DNA from: Acidobacteriota bacterium
GTDB taxonomy: Bacteria > Acidobacteriota > Thermoanaerobaculia > Thermoanaerobaculales > Sulfomarinibacteraceae
Assembly (NCBI GenBank): GCA_013152895.1
Contig: JAADFN010000124.1
Location: 1-46,195 of the forward strand
Direction: 5' to 3'
DNA: 46,195 nt
Shown: one piece after another, positions 1-8,859 of the stretch
How the letters are laid out: each line of letters begins with the position of its first letter
Position numbering within the stretch: the first letter of the stretch is position 1
The notes under the pieces: generated by a model
Told to the model about the DNA's origin: nothing
Databases searched by the model: none
Seen by the model: the letters and a program-made list of their open reading frames with translations, nothing else
Program-made: the position numbers and the translations under genes

Positions 1-88
1 CTCAGCGTCGCCTCGCTGGGACTGCGCGCCGTACCTCGGCTGACGCCTCGGCGTCGGCTTGCACGGATTGAAGGTGGCTGCGCCGTGC

Positions 89-105
89 CCCGGCCTGCAG
101 CCGGG
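89..105. repeat. GC-rich REP-like palindrome
   Basis: Six-base arms CCCGGC and GCCGGG enclose CTGCA. It resembles the GC-rich palindromes at 3515-3545 and 46132-46195, which also consist of GGCC-type arms around a short centre. The rest of 1-224 shows no gene I can support. Confidence 0.4.
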
Positions 106-224
106 CCGTCGGCTTGCAGCGATATTGAGTTGTTGCATCATCCTGATCCTTGATAGGGGTGGGCGTCTCGCCTGAACGGCAATAGCCTGGCGGGCGTGTC
201 CACGGTCCCGGCAGGACGTGCGGG

Positions 225-2138
225 CTACAAACTCGACGCGAGCTCGTAAGCACTCTCGACCGCGCCGATGACCTGGTTGGGTTGATCCGCGTCGCCAACG
301 GTATGAACCTCAAATCCGCGAGCTCGCAGCTCCTGGGCGAGCGTATTGACCGGCCGCGTTCCCACCGCGAGGATCACGGCGTCGACCGGATCCAGGCGCT
401 TCTCGCCCCCGTCCTCTGCCCTGACGTGAACGCCGTCCCGGCTGACCGCGGTCAGCGTCGTCCCGGTCAGGATGGTGACGGGCAGCGTTTCCAGGCGCTT
501 CATCAGGAGCTTGCGGGTGACCGGCTCCATGTCCCGTGCAACGTCGGCGAGCATCTCGACGACCGTCACCTCGCTGCCACGCGAGGCCAGGACCTCCGCG
601 GCCTCCATCCCGATCATGCCGCCGCCGACGATGAGAACGCGCCGGCCGAGCTCGGGCTCCGCCTCGAAGAACTCCGTCCCGGTCAGGGTGGTTACGGTGT
701 CCAGCCCCGGGATCTGCAGATGGATCGGCTCGGCGCCCGTCGCGATGATGACGACGTCCGGGTGCTCCTGCTCGACGAGTCCGGGAGTCACCTCGTGCCC
801 GGTCGTCACCTTGACCTCGACGTGTTCGAGCCGCCTGAGCAACGATTCGAGCGGCAGGCGCATCCGGGATTTCCCGGGCGCCCTGGGCGCAAGCGAAAAC
901 TGTCCGCCCAGCGAGTGATTCCGCTCGAAGAGCCGGACCGTGTGCCCGCGCCGGGCCAGCGTCACCGCCGCCTCGATCCCGGCAGGTCCCCCTCCGATCA
1001 CCATGATCGACTTCGGCGTCTCGGCGGGCCGGAGGTCCTCGTGGCGGCCGACGGCCGGGTTGACGATGCACGAGATCGGCTTGCCCTGCTTGACCCGCAC
1101 GAGGCACCCCTGCAGGCACGAGCCGCAGAGGGTGATTTCGCCGATTCGGCCCTCGACGACCTTGCGCGGCAGGTCCGGATCGGCAACGAGCGGGCGGCCG
1201 AGGGCGACCAGGTCGGCGGGCCCCGCCAGCAGCCGTTCCATCCGCTCCGGCTCTCCCACGCGTCCTGCGACGATAATCGGCAGCCTGGTGAGCGTGCGAA
1301 TCTTCGCCACAGCGGCTTCCTGCGGCTCGAACCCGAGCGCCATGTGGGCGTAGTACCACGGCGGCGTCTCGCACGCCGAGCCCATGCCCACATGAATCGC
1401 AACGACGCCCATCTCTTCGGCCATCGCGAGCAACGGCGCGAGCTCGTCCGGCCCCAGGCCATCCTCGGTCATTTCGCTCCCGGAAACCCGGATGATCACC
1501 GGAAGTTCGGCGTTCATCCCCCGTTCGACCGCCGTCAACACCTCCCGGGCGAAGCGCAGCCGGTTCTGGAGGCTGCCCCCGTATGCGTCCGTTCTCCGGT
1601 TGGTCTTTGGCGAGAGGAACTGCGCGGCGAGGTACCCGTGGCCGAGCTGCACCTCGATGGCGTCATACCCGGACCACCACGCCCGCTCAGCGGCGTCCTC
1701 GAAACCGCGCACGATCTCCGCGATCTCGCCGATCGAGAGCTCGCGCGCCTCGTTCCCGTTCGCGGGACAGATCGTGGTCGACGGGGCAACCGGGCGCTCG
1801 CCAGTCGCCTTGGGATTGGCGGCACGTCCGGCATGGTTGAGGTGGCAGCACGCGAGCGTCGAGCGCTTGTGGATTTCGGCAACGAGCTGCTTGAGACCAT
1901 CGAGAAACGCGTCGTCGTGAATCGCGAGCTGCTTCGGATGCTCACGCCCAGCTGGATGGGCCGCCATCGGCTCGGTTGTCACCATCGCGATGCCGCCCTC
2001 GGCAACGCGGGCGTAGAACTCCAGCGTCCGCGGTGTTGCGGCCCCGCCCGGCTCGGCCATCGCCGTCTTGAACGGTGCCATCACCATCCGGTTCTTCAAA
2101 CGCAGGCTTCCAATGACCAACGGATCGCTCACGTGCAT
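225..2138 (-). CDS. NADH:flavin oxidoreductase, 2,4-dienoyl-CoA reductase (FadH/OYE) family
   Basis: Predicted cytoplasmic NAD(P)H-dependent reductase of conjugated C=C bonds. Residues 1-330 form the old-yellow-enzyme FMN barrel. C338-x2-C341-x3-C345-x11-C357 has the [4Fe-4S] ligand spacing of E. coli FadH. Two Rossmann motifs follow: VIGGGPAGIEAA near 380 for FAD and VGGGMIGMEAA near 505 for NAD(P)H. The 637-residue length fits the family. The ATG was chosen because AAGGAGG lies just upstream. Relatives act on dienoyl-CoA, bile-acid intermediates or trimethylamine, so the substrate is open. It stands about 200 bases from its neighbour and is probably transcribed alone. The family assignment is firm; the substrate is not. 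Confidence 0.93.
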   Translation of the reverse strand: MHVSDPLVIGSLRLKNRMVMAPFKTAMAEPGGAATPRTLEFYARVAEGGIAMVTTEPMAAHPAGREHPKQLAIHDDAFLDGLKQLVAEIHKRSTLACCHLNHAGRAANPKATGERPVAPSTTICPANGNEARELSIGEIAEIVRGFEDAAERAWWSGYDAIEVQLGHGYLAAQFLSPKTNRRTDAYGGSLQNRLRFAREVLTAVERGMNAELPVIIRVSGSEMTEDGLGPDELAPLLAMAEEMGVVAIHVGMGSACETPPWYYAHMALGFEPQEAAVAKIRTLTRLPIIVAGRVGEPERMERLLAGPADLVALGRPLVADPDLPRKVVEGRIGEITLCGSCLQGCLVRVKQGKPISCIVNPAVGRHEDLRPAETPKSIMVIGGGPAGIEAAVTLARRGHTVRLFERNHSLGGQFSLAPRAPGKSRMRLPLESLLRRLEHVEVKVTTGHEVTPGLVEQEHPDVVIIATGAEPIHLQIPGLDTVTTLTGTEFFEAEPELGRRVLIVGGGMIGMEAAEVLASRGSEVTVVEMLADVARDMEPVTRKLLMKRLETLPVTILTGTTLTAVSRDGVHVRAEDGGEKRLDPVDAVILAVGTRPVNTLAQELRARGFEVHTVGDADQPNQVIGAVESAYELASSL

Positions 2139-2282
2139 GGTGCCCTCCTTTCGAGGCTCCAGCCGCTGGGCACGGCCCCGGGTCCTTCGCCCGCCAGAAG
2201 TGTACCAAAGGTCTGTATCATCAACAGTTGAGCAATCCCGCCATCGAAAACCAGGCCCGGTCGGAGGGTGTCACAAAGACGA

Positions 2283-2306
2283 ACGGAAGGGCCGAAGCCC
2301 TTCCGT
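2283..2306 (-). terminator. Hairpin terminator after the Spy/CpxP-like gene
   Basis: A perfect 10-bp stem (ACGGAAGGGC with GCCCTTCCGT) closes a four-base loop that reads TTCG on the minus strand. It starts 30 bases after the stop codon of the gene at 2336-2812. The sequence after the stem on the minus strand (TCGTCTTTGTG) is only moderately T-rich, so termination may be partial. Confidence 0.7.
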
Positions 2307-2335
2307 CCATGGGAGTACGTTGCGGGGGTATCCGA

Positions 2336-2812
2336 TTACTGCGCCTGCCCCCCCGGACCCGGCGCCTGATCCCGCGCCACCAGCCCGAAGAGCCGGAACG
2401 CCGGGAGCACCCGGGCAGCCTTGTTGGCCGCGCGCAGAAACTTCAGCTTTTTCGCCTGCTGGTCGTTCAGGAGGCCCTCGAAGCCATCGATGTAATCCTG
2501 GTTCGCCGCCGCGATCTGGGTCCGCAGATCGCGAGCCTGGATGACGAGCGTCCCAACGGCCGCAGGATCCGGGTTGTCCTCGGCCAGCAATGTCTTGAGC
2601 TGGCCCAGAATGTCCTGCAGGTTCTCCCGGATCGGCTCGACCGTGGCCTTGCGCGTGGCGAGCAACGCGTCCCACTGCGTCACCTGATCGGCCGTGAGCT
2701 GGAGAACGTTGACAACCGTATCGTGGGCATGATCGGCGATCGACGTCTCCTGCGCAGCCGCGGGAAGCACCAACGCCAGGACCGCTACAACTCCAATAAC
2801 TCTCTTCAACAT
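2336..2812 (-). CDS. Secreted Spy/CpxP-like (LTXXQ) helical protein
   Basis: 158 residues. Residues 1-20 are a typical signal peptide (MLKRVIGVVAVLALVLPAAA, cleavage after AQ). The mature part is predicted almost wholly helical, with an LTADQ motif near residue 40 followed by a long amphipathic helix and a second LNDQQ segment near 117. Both resemble the LTxxQ repeats of Spy/CpxP periplasmic chaperones and metal-resistance proteins. The likely role is periplasmic protein protection or envelope-stress buffering. AAGGAGG precedes the ATG by about six bases. No two-component regulator is beside it. Similarity is by motif and architecture only, so the function is tentative. Confidence 0.7.
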   Translation of the reverse strand: MLKRVIGVVAVLALVLPAAAQETSIADHAHDTVVNVLQLTADQVTQWDALLATRKATVEPIRENLQDILGQLKTLLAEDNPDPAAVGTLVIQARDLRTQIAAANQDYIDGFEGLLNDQQAKKLKFLRAANKAARVLPAFRLFGLVARDQAPGPGGQAQ

Positions 2813-3102
2813 GATCCGACCTCCTTGGTGGTGTCGCGCCGTCTCCGGCGCACTCGGCGATACGACGTCACCACGTGACGAAGGTTGACCAGCGGCGACG
2901 ACGGGCGTGATCCTCGCGATCCCATCCCCACAAAACGAAGCGTCCTCTCAGCACTCTGGCACGTCGGCACGGCCAAGGGCCGGGGCACGGCGCGCAGCCG
3001 CTCCGCCCACAGCATCCCCACCGCCCACGCCCCACACTCCCATCGACAGGTTCTGCGGGTTGCGCGGGACCGGCCCGCGACCGCAAGGAGGGATTGACTA
3101 CG

Positions 3103-3277
3103 CCCACGTGATGCATCGTCCATCTACTGCAGGGCGGGATGCACCGCCCCTGGCGGCGCCTTCTCGATGTGCTCGCTCAACGTGCCGCAAGCACGCCTGC
3201 GCTCCCACATCTTCCGAGAGCACCACCAGCCACGGTACCTCCCGCCCTTCGCGACGATGTCCGCTCCATCACGTGGG
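3103..3277. repeat. Long imperfect inverted-repeat (hairpin) element
   Basis: The ends CCCACGTGATG (3103-3113) and CATCACGTGGG (3267-3277) are perfect 11-bp inverted copies. Moving inward, CATCGTC pairs with GACGATG, GGGCGGGA with TCCCGCCC, GATGTG with CACATC, and CGTGC with GCACG around a CGCAA apex. About 175 bp could therefore fold into one long interrupted hairpin. The architecture matches the 160-bp elements at 15497 and 19928, but the sequence differs. Confidence 0.6.
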
Positions 3278-3514
3278 CTGTGGTCATCCCGACACAGCGG
3301 CCGTGCGGCGACGCCCCCAGAGGGCGATCCTCGCGATCCCCTCCCCTCAAAGAGAGGATGCAGCCTGCCCCAACGAAGCGATAAGCCCGGGGCGGGGCGC
3401 CAGCCCCGGCGGGATTGAGCGCGAGACGGGCTGCACGCTCGCGTGCAGAACGGCTCGGGATCAAGACCGCGGGCAGGGCCCTCCCGGGCGTGGGCCGGAT
3501 CGAGGCGAATGACG

Positions 3515-3545
3515 CGGGCCGGCCAAAGGCCGGGCCTCCCGGGCG
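3515..3545. repeat. REP-like palindrome, inverted copy at 46165-46195
   Basis: Contains GGCCGGCC-AAA-GGCCGGGCC, a GC-rich stem with a small loop, followed by TCCCGGGCG. All 31 bases recur, reverse-complemented and without mismatch, at 46165-46195. It begins 26 bases downstream of the stop of the CaiB-family gene and could act as a transcript-end hairpin. It lacks a T-run. Confidence 0.65.
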
Positions 3546-3570
3546 CATTCCCACTCGATGAGCGGGCCCG

Positions 3571-4701
3571 TTACGCGTCAAATTCGCGGAGGATCGCCCG
3601 GGTGTGTTCACCAAGGGCTGGCGCGGGACGATCGGGAGTCACGCCGGATGCGAGCGCCGGGCCGGGCGCCTCCACGGTCTCGCCGCCCGGGGTCCGGATC
3701 GTCTCCAGGATGCCCGGCTCGCTGTAGAACGGATCCTCCCTGGCCTCTTCAAGTGTGTGAACCGCGCTGACGGGCAGCCCGAGCTCGCGGGCTCGCTCGA
3801 GCCAATACGCGCGCGGCTGGGTGGCGAGAACCCGCTCGATCTCGGCGGCGGCCCGGCGGCCGTCCTCCCCCGGATCCATGCCGTGCCGTGCAAGGCCGTC
3901 CAGGCCGAGCATCCCGACGAAGCCGGTCCAGAACTTCGGCTCCAGGGCGCCCACGGCGATTTCTCCATCCTCGCCACAGCGGTAGAGCCGGTAGCAGGGC
4001 AGACGCCCTCCAAGCAGGAGCTGCATGCCACTGAGACCGCCGGCGGCCGCATCCGCCCACGGCCACCCGAGCCACGCGAGCGGCGCCGTGGCCAGCGGCT
4101 GCTCGATCCAACCTCCCCGTCCCGTGGAGGCGCGCGTGAGCAGCGCCGCCACGATGCTGGAGACGGCCAGCAGGCCCGCGGTGAAATCGGCGATCTGGAT
4201 GCGGGCAACACCGTGTCCGGGGAGCAACGACAACAACCCGCACGATGCGACGAAGTTGAGGTCGTGGCCCACGCGATCGGCGGCCACGCCTGCGCTCGGA
4301 AACGCCGGCAGCGAGCAGACGACCAGCCGCGGGTTGGCGCCGATGAGCTTCGCCGGTGCCAGTCCCCACCGTTCGAGCGTTCCCGGCCGGAAGCTCTCGA
4401 CAACGACATCCACCCGCCCCGCGAGCCGGGCGACCCGGGCCTGGTCCTCCTCGCGCCTGAGGTCGAGGCACACCGACTCCGCCCCCCGGAAGAAGACGGC
4501 GAACCCGGTCCCCACGCCGCCGACCACCGGCGGGACGAGGCGCATCGGGTCGCCGGCGGCCGGCTCTTCCACCTTGACGACGCGCGCGCCGAGGTCGAGG
4601 AGCTGGCGCGCCAGGACTGCGCCGGGCAACATCCGCGACAGGTCGAGCACGACGATACCATCCAGGGGCCTTTCGATCAGCGGCGTTCCAGTCTGCTTCA
4701 T
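3571..4701 (-). CDS. CaiB/BaiF family III CoA-transferase or alpha-methylacyl-CoA racemase
   Basis: 376 residues of the family III CoA-transferase fold, acting on acyl-CoA thioesters in the cytoplasm. The N-terminal segment (VVLDLSRMLPGAVLARQLLD and VVKVEEP) is the CoA-binding signature. His146 in GHDLN and Asp172 in IADFTAG match the His/Asp pair used by alpha-methylacyl-CoA racemases. Family III transferases need only the Asp. This leans toward racemase chemistry, but transferase activity is possible. The ATG at 4701 is preferred over one four codons upstream because TGGAG lies six bases before it. The upstream CAP-domain gene ends 13 bases away, so the two are probably co-transcribed. Confidence 0.85.
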   Translation of the reverse strand: MKQTGTPLIERPLDGIVVLDLSRMLPGAVLARQLLDLGARVVKVEEPAAGDPMRLVPPVVGGVGTGFAVFFRGAESVCLDLRREEDQARVARLAGRVDVVVESFRPGTLERWGLAPAKLIGANPRLVVCSLPAFPSAGVAADRVGHDLNFVASCGLLSLLPGHGVARIQIADFTAGLLAVSSIVAALLTRASTGRGGWIEQPLATAPLAWLGWPWADAAAGGLSGMQLLLGGRLPCYRLYRCGEDGEIAVGALEPKFWTGFVGMLGLDGLARHGMDPGEDGRRAAAEIERVLATQPRAYWLERARELGLPVSAVHTLEEAREDPFYSEPGILETIRTPGGETVEAPGPALASGVTPDRPAPALGEHTRAILREFDA

Positions 4702-4714
4702 GCACGTCTCCATT

Positions 4715-6320
4715 TCAACGCGTGTCCAGTGTCACGATCAAGACGACGATCGTCAAGGGGCTCGGCGCCGACCGGTTAACCCCGATCCCGATGCCATTGA
4801 CGCCGCGATCGAAGAGGAAACCGGGGAGCTTCATGCCGTCCGGGCCCGGCACGCGGTAGGTCACGACTTCAAGACGGCGAAACGTGATCCCGGCCTGGCG
4901 CAAACGAGTGGCAACGGCCGGCGCGCGCCCGGCCCCGCTCACCCGTCCAGTGGCAACCCGCGCCGCCATCTCCCCCGCGATCCCGTCCAGGGCGTCCGAG
5001 GCTGGGATCACCGGCAATCCCCGTGCGCCTCGGCGCGCCGCGATCAATCGCCGGACGGCCGACCGGAAGCCGGCCCGGGGCAACGTCCCCACCGGCCGCG
5101 CAAACTCCTGCGTGATCAGCCAGCGCACCCCCCTTCCAGCCGTCCGCCCAACAATTCCAATCCCGAGATGCGTCGCTTTCATCGCGAGGATATTGGCGCG
5201 GTGCCCCGGGCTCCGCATCAGGTCGGCCTCGGCTCCGGCGATCGAATCCGCCTCGGCGATGTTCTCACCGCACCACGTCGCAGTGTAGCCGGCCGCGTGT
5301 AACCGCTGGGCGAGCCCGCCCTCACGCGGCGACGTGTGGCCGAAGTAGCCGTGCGCGGCCATGTCCCTGCTGTGGGCCCGTGCGATCCGGGCCAGCAGGG
5401 CATCCGGCTCCAGGGGTGCGAGCCCGAAGCGGCTCCGGTCCGCGTTGACGAGCCGCGTCATCAACGTTTCGGCCTGGGCTGCGGTGTGGACCCAGCTCTC
5501 GTCCGGCGGTGCGAACCCGGTCCACGCACGCGGCGGCGTCTCGCCAACGAAAACCGGGAAGTTGGCCGCGACCTCCGGACCCAGGGGACCATGCCCGACG
5601 ATCTCGACCCACAGGGCGCCCCGCCTGGGCCCGAGGGGAATCGTGGCGACGGCGAACGCCCGGCCGCGGCCGGAGCGGCCCACGGGGAGGCGCCGGACAC
5701 GCCCCCCTGGAGGCAGCACCCAGACTTCGGGCGCGTCCAGCTTCCCGAGGAGGCGAAACTGCAGCGGCAACGTCGCGCCCGCCGGCCCGTGCGACGGAAA
5801 GCCGGGGAGCCGGATCGAGCGGTGTACCGCGAGGATGCCCCATCGCCACCGGTAGGGCCGGCCGTCGGCCGGAACCCTCGCCACGCCGATGTGGGTGATG
5901 TCCTTCATGTCCCGTTGGGCCAGCAAGCGCCGCACGGCCCGGACGGCCTCCGTCAGCAGTCGTGTAGAACACCGTCGCCGCCGCGGAAGGATCCGGGCAT
6001 CCGGCCCAGTGGATCAGGAACTCCAGGAACGCGATCGGCGGCTGATGTTTGGCATCGTGGGGCAAGACACGTGCATAGGCTGCGGCCGCCCGGCTCAGCG
6101 CCCTGCTCAGGACGATCCGTGGGAATGCCCTTGCGAGCGAGCGAGCGGCCGGGCCTCGCAGTGGGAGCTCGCGCGTCGTATAGCGAGAAGCTGCGGGGCC
6201 GTTCATCTCCAATCGCAGGAGCGCTCCGTGGACCGGACCCGACCCCGCCTGCGAAGAGGCATCGGTCCACCCAGGACCAATGATGAGCATCCCCAGCCCG
6301 GCAATCGCGCCACGCTTCAC
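4715..6320 (-). pseudogene. CAP/SCP-domain secreted protein, apparently split by a frameshift
   Basis: The intact downstream frame (5935 to 4715, about 406 residues) contains a CAP/PR-1 (YkwD-like) domain. Its signatures are LVNADRSRFGLAPLE, a YFGHTSP segment, GENIAEA and SPGHRANIL, carrying the conserved His and Glu residues. Its first start codon gives no signal peptide. The neighbouring frame from GTG 6320 begins with a signal-peptide-like stretch (MKRGAIAGLGMLIIG) and runs into FLIHWAGCPDPSAA and VFYTTADG. After about 5950-5965 it becomes arginine/glycine-rich nonsense, while the CAP frame carries the sensible continuation TEAVRAVRRLLAQRDMKD. I infer one secreted protein with a one-base disruption there. 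CAP proteins are extracytoplasmic and their role here is unknown. It lies just upstream of the CaiB-family gene. Confidence 0.7.
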
Positions 6321-6476
6321 GACGGCAGCGTACCATCCCCCGAACCTCCCGGTGCTGGAAACGGGATCCGTTCACGGGCAAGGATAAAGCCACCTGAGCC
6401 ACGGGGAACGCGGGCCCGGGGGCCTTCCCTGGCCCGCGCGGCAGTCCCTCGTTCGAGGAGCGTTCCCGCCGTGCTC

Positions 6477-7612
6477 CTACGCCAGGTGCCGGCGCAGGAC
6501 GGTGACGGCGATGGCCGCGGTGACCAGTGAGAAGGCGGCCATGTAGGCGACGTATCCGCCCAGGGCCAGGGGAGAATCGCCCCAGACCATGAGGCGTACC
6601 AGGGCGTGCATCGTCTGACCGCTGGGGAGGCTCATGGCGAGAAGCTTCATGCCGCGGGGCAGGATCTCCAGGGGCCACCAGCTTCCCCCCAGCGCGGCCA
6701 GGCCGAGGGTGATGAACAGCCCGACCGCCGCGGCCTGCTTCGCCGACCGCAGCGTGGCTCCGAGGATGACGCCAACCCCCGATACGGCAGCGACGAGCAG
6801 GACCAGCACGCCGAGCACGGCCACCGGATGCGGTCCGGGGGACTGGCCGAAGAGCAGCCAGCCCATGAGAAGGAAGTACGCCGCCTCGGCCAGGCCAAGC
6901 AGCCCCAGGGAAACGAACTGGGAGGCAACGATGGTCGACGGCGCGACCGGCGAGGCCATCATCCGTTGCAGGTGGCCCGCCTCGCGGTCGGCGAGCAGGC
7001 GGATCGCGCCGGTCATCAACACGGCCATCATGACGAACATGATCATGTTGCCGGGAATCACCTGTTTGAAGCCCGTGGGAACCTCCCGGCGCTTCCCCCA
7101 GTCGGACGCGACAACAGCAATGGGCACGACAGCGGCGCCAGGGCGGCTACCGTCAGCGGTTCGCCACGCGCCAGGCGTGCGATCCCTTCAGCGCGTAACC
7201 CGAGCACGGCCTGACGCACGACCGCGTCGAGCCGCGTCGCGTCGAGATCTCCGGCGTGGCTCCACACGCTGATCTTTCCGGTCCCACCGCCGAGCAACAC
7301 GGCGCCGGGCCGGGGGGGTAGATCGACCCGGAAGCCCGTTTTTGGCAACGGCTTCGGGGCGGTCCATTCTCGAACGACCGTGATGGCGTACCCCGCCTTC
7401 TCGAGCGCCGCGACGATCCGCCGTGATCCCGCGTCCGGCGCCGGCGCGACGACCGTCACGCGAATCTTCTCCTTTGGCGAGGCGTGAAACGCCATGGCGA
7501 AGAAGTAGGTATAGGGCAGCGGCATGAGCAGGAGCCAAACGAGGGTGTCCCTACGCCGCAGCATCCGCTTGAAATCGGTCCAGGCGATGGCGATGAGCTG
7601 GCGCCAGCTCAT
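6477..7612 (-). pseudogene. ABC-2 type exporter permease (second subunit), split by a frameshift
   Basis: The first part begins at ATG 7612 (MSWRQLIAIAWTDFKRMLRR) with one membrane segment and a periplasmic-type domain, reading to about 7130. The rest is in another frame, from about 7127 to 6477. It has five or so membrane helices and the ABC-2 core (FKQVIPGNMIMFVMMAVLM, then GHLQRMMASPV). The two halves join well near GCGCCGCTG at about 7130-7140 if one base is added. Together they give a permease of about 378 residues. The ATG overlaps the TGA of the preceding permease gene. It is either an assembly indel or a disrupted gene; without it the exporter would lack one half of its channel. Confidence 0.8.
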
Positions 7613-8859
7613 CCGAGCATCGCCTTTCGCCGGATCAGCCATCCCGCGGCGGCCAGACTGACGATGGCCGTTAGGAGAAGCGCCACGATCCGGGGCCAGA
7701 TGGAACCGAGATCGCCGGCCCATGTCGCCCCTTCCAGGATCAGGAATCCCTGGACGGCCCACCCGGTCGGGATGACGTTCGCCACGCTTCTCAGGAACGG
7801 TGGCAGGAAGATCACTGGCACGAAACACCCGCCAAGGAAACCGAGACCGACCATGACGCCGGACGCGGCCGCCCCCCCGGCCTCGGGGTTCTTCGTCAGG
7901 GAGCGAAGCAACAGCGCAAGCCCCGAGAAAGCCGCCGCCACGGCGCCGATGTGCACGATCAAGAGCAGCACGTGGCCAACGCGCCACCCGAAAACGCCCG
8001 ACAGCGCCAGCACCAGCAGGGCCGCGCTCACCGATGCGGTCACGACCAGGGCGGCAGTCTTGGCGCCGAGGGCGATCCACGGACGGCTTGGAAACGTCCA
8101 CGCGCGCGCCAGGCGACCGCTGATCAGATCTTCCTGGATCTCCTGGGTCTGTCCGGTGCTCAGGAACAGCAACGCCATGGCGACGATCCCCGGGGCAAAC
8201 CAGCCGATGACTTCTGAGCGTGAAACACCCTTCTTCTCCGGGTGGCGATCGACCACCTTTAGCGCATCCCCGCGCAGCAAACGCCCGGCGGCCGGGTTGT
8301 CCAGAATCGTGTAGATGCGAGCCGACAGCGCCTTCACGCGGGCGAGCGTTGGCTTGGTGTCGCCGCTAAAATCGATAACCCCCTTCGTCAGGGGAAGCAG
8401 CGCTGAACGCAACGCGCTTCCCGCATCGGTGAGAAAGCCGATGACGTCCGTGCCGATTTTCGGCAGGATGCTCTCCTGCGGGTTCCGGAAGACCCGGACC
8501 TTCAACGGGCGGTTGCTGAAAAAGCCCTCGCTGAACCCCTTGGGGATCACGACCATCAATGAAGCTTTCCCCCCGTCCATGATCCTCCGGGCATCCTGCT
8601 CGTCCACGATCGTGACGTCGAGAGAGGCGGCCAGCTCCTGGCTCGTAAGCGCGGATGTCAGGAGGCGCGATACCAGTCCCTGGTCGTGATCGACCACCAC
8701 CATCGTGACCTTCGGCAAGGAGCCCTGTCCTCTGGGCCCGAAGACGGCCGCCATCAACCCGACCATGAAGAACGGGATGACCATCCAGACGACCATCGAG
8801 ACGGGATCGCGGAGCTTCCGCCGCAGCTCGAGCTTGAGGAGCACAGCCACGCGGCGCAT
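7609..8859 (-). CDS. ABC-2 type exporter permease (first subunit)
   Basis: 416-residue inner-membrane protein of the ABC-2 export family (YbhS/NatB/DrrB-like). A membrane anchor near residues 20-42 is followed by a large extracytoplasmic domain of about 180 residues. Five or six hydrophobic helices follow from about 225 to the end, with GRLARAWTFPSRPW as the coupling-helix region. The gene shares its first base region with the stop codon of the ATPase gene (TAATG) and its own stop overlaps the start of the second permease. The three genes are thus translationally coupled. The substrate cannot be read from the sequence; such exporters carry drugs, lipids or Na+. Confidence 0.88.
   Translation of the reverse strand: MRRVAVLLKLELRRKLRDPVSMVVWMVIPFFMVGLMAAVFGPRGQGSLPKVTMVVVDHDQGLVSRLLTSALTSQELAASLDVTIVDEQDARRIMDGGKASLMVVIPKGFSEGFFSNRPLKVRVFRNPQESILPKIGTDVIGFLTDAGSALRSALLPLTKGVIDFSGDTKPTLARVKALSARIYTILDNPAAGRLLRGDALKVVDRHPEKKGVSRSEVIGWFAPGIVAMALLFLSTGQTQEIQEDLISGRLARAWTFPSRPWIALGAKTAALVVTASVSAALLVLALSGVFGWRVGHVLLLIVHIGAVAAAFSGLALLLRSLTKNPEAGGAAASGVMVGLGFLGGCFVPVIFLPPFLRSVANVIPTGWAVQGFLILEGATWAGDLGSIWPRIVALLLTAIVSLAAAGWLIRRKAMLG

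Larger units (their letters stand above)
2813..3570. other. 758-bp intergenic region with repeats, no convincing gene
   Basis: Several frames are open, but all have the arginine- and proline-rich composition of non-coding high-GC DNA and none has a recognisable domain. The region holds a long imperfect hairpin (3103-3277) and a short direct repeat sharing GATCCTCGCGATCCC at 2909 and 3326. It also holds the hairpin CTGCACG-CTCG-CGTGCAG at 3431-3448 and a REP-like palindrome at 3515-3545. Confidence 0.6.
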
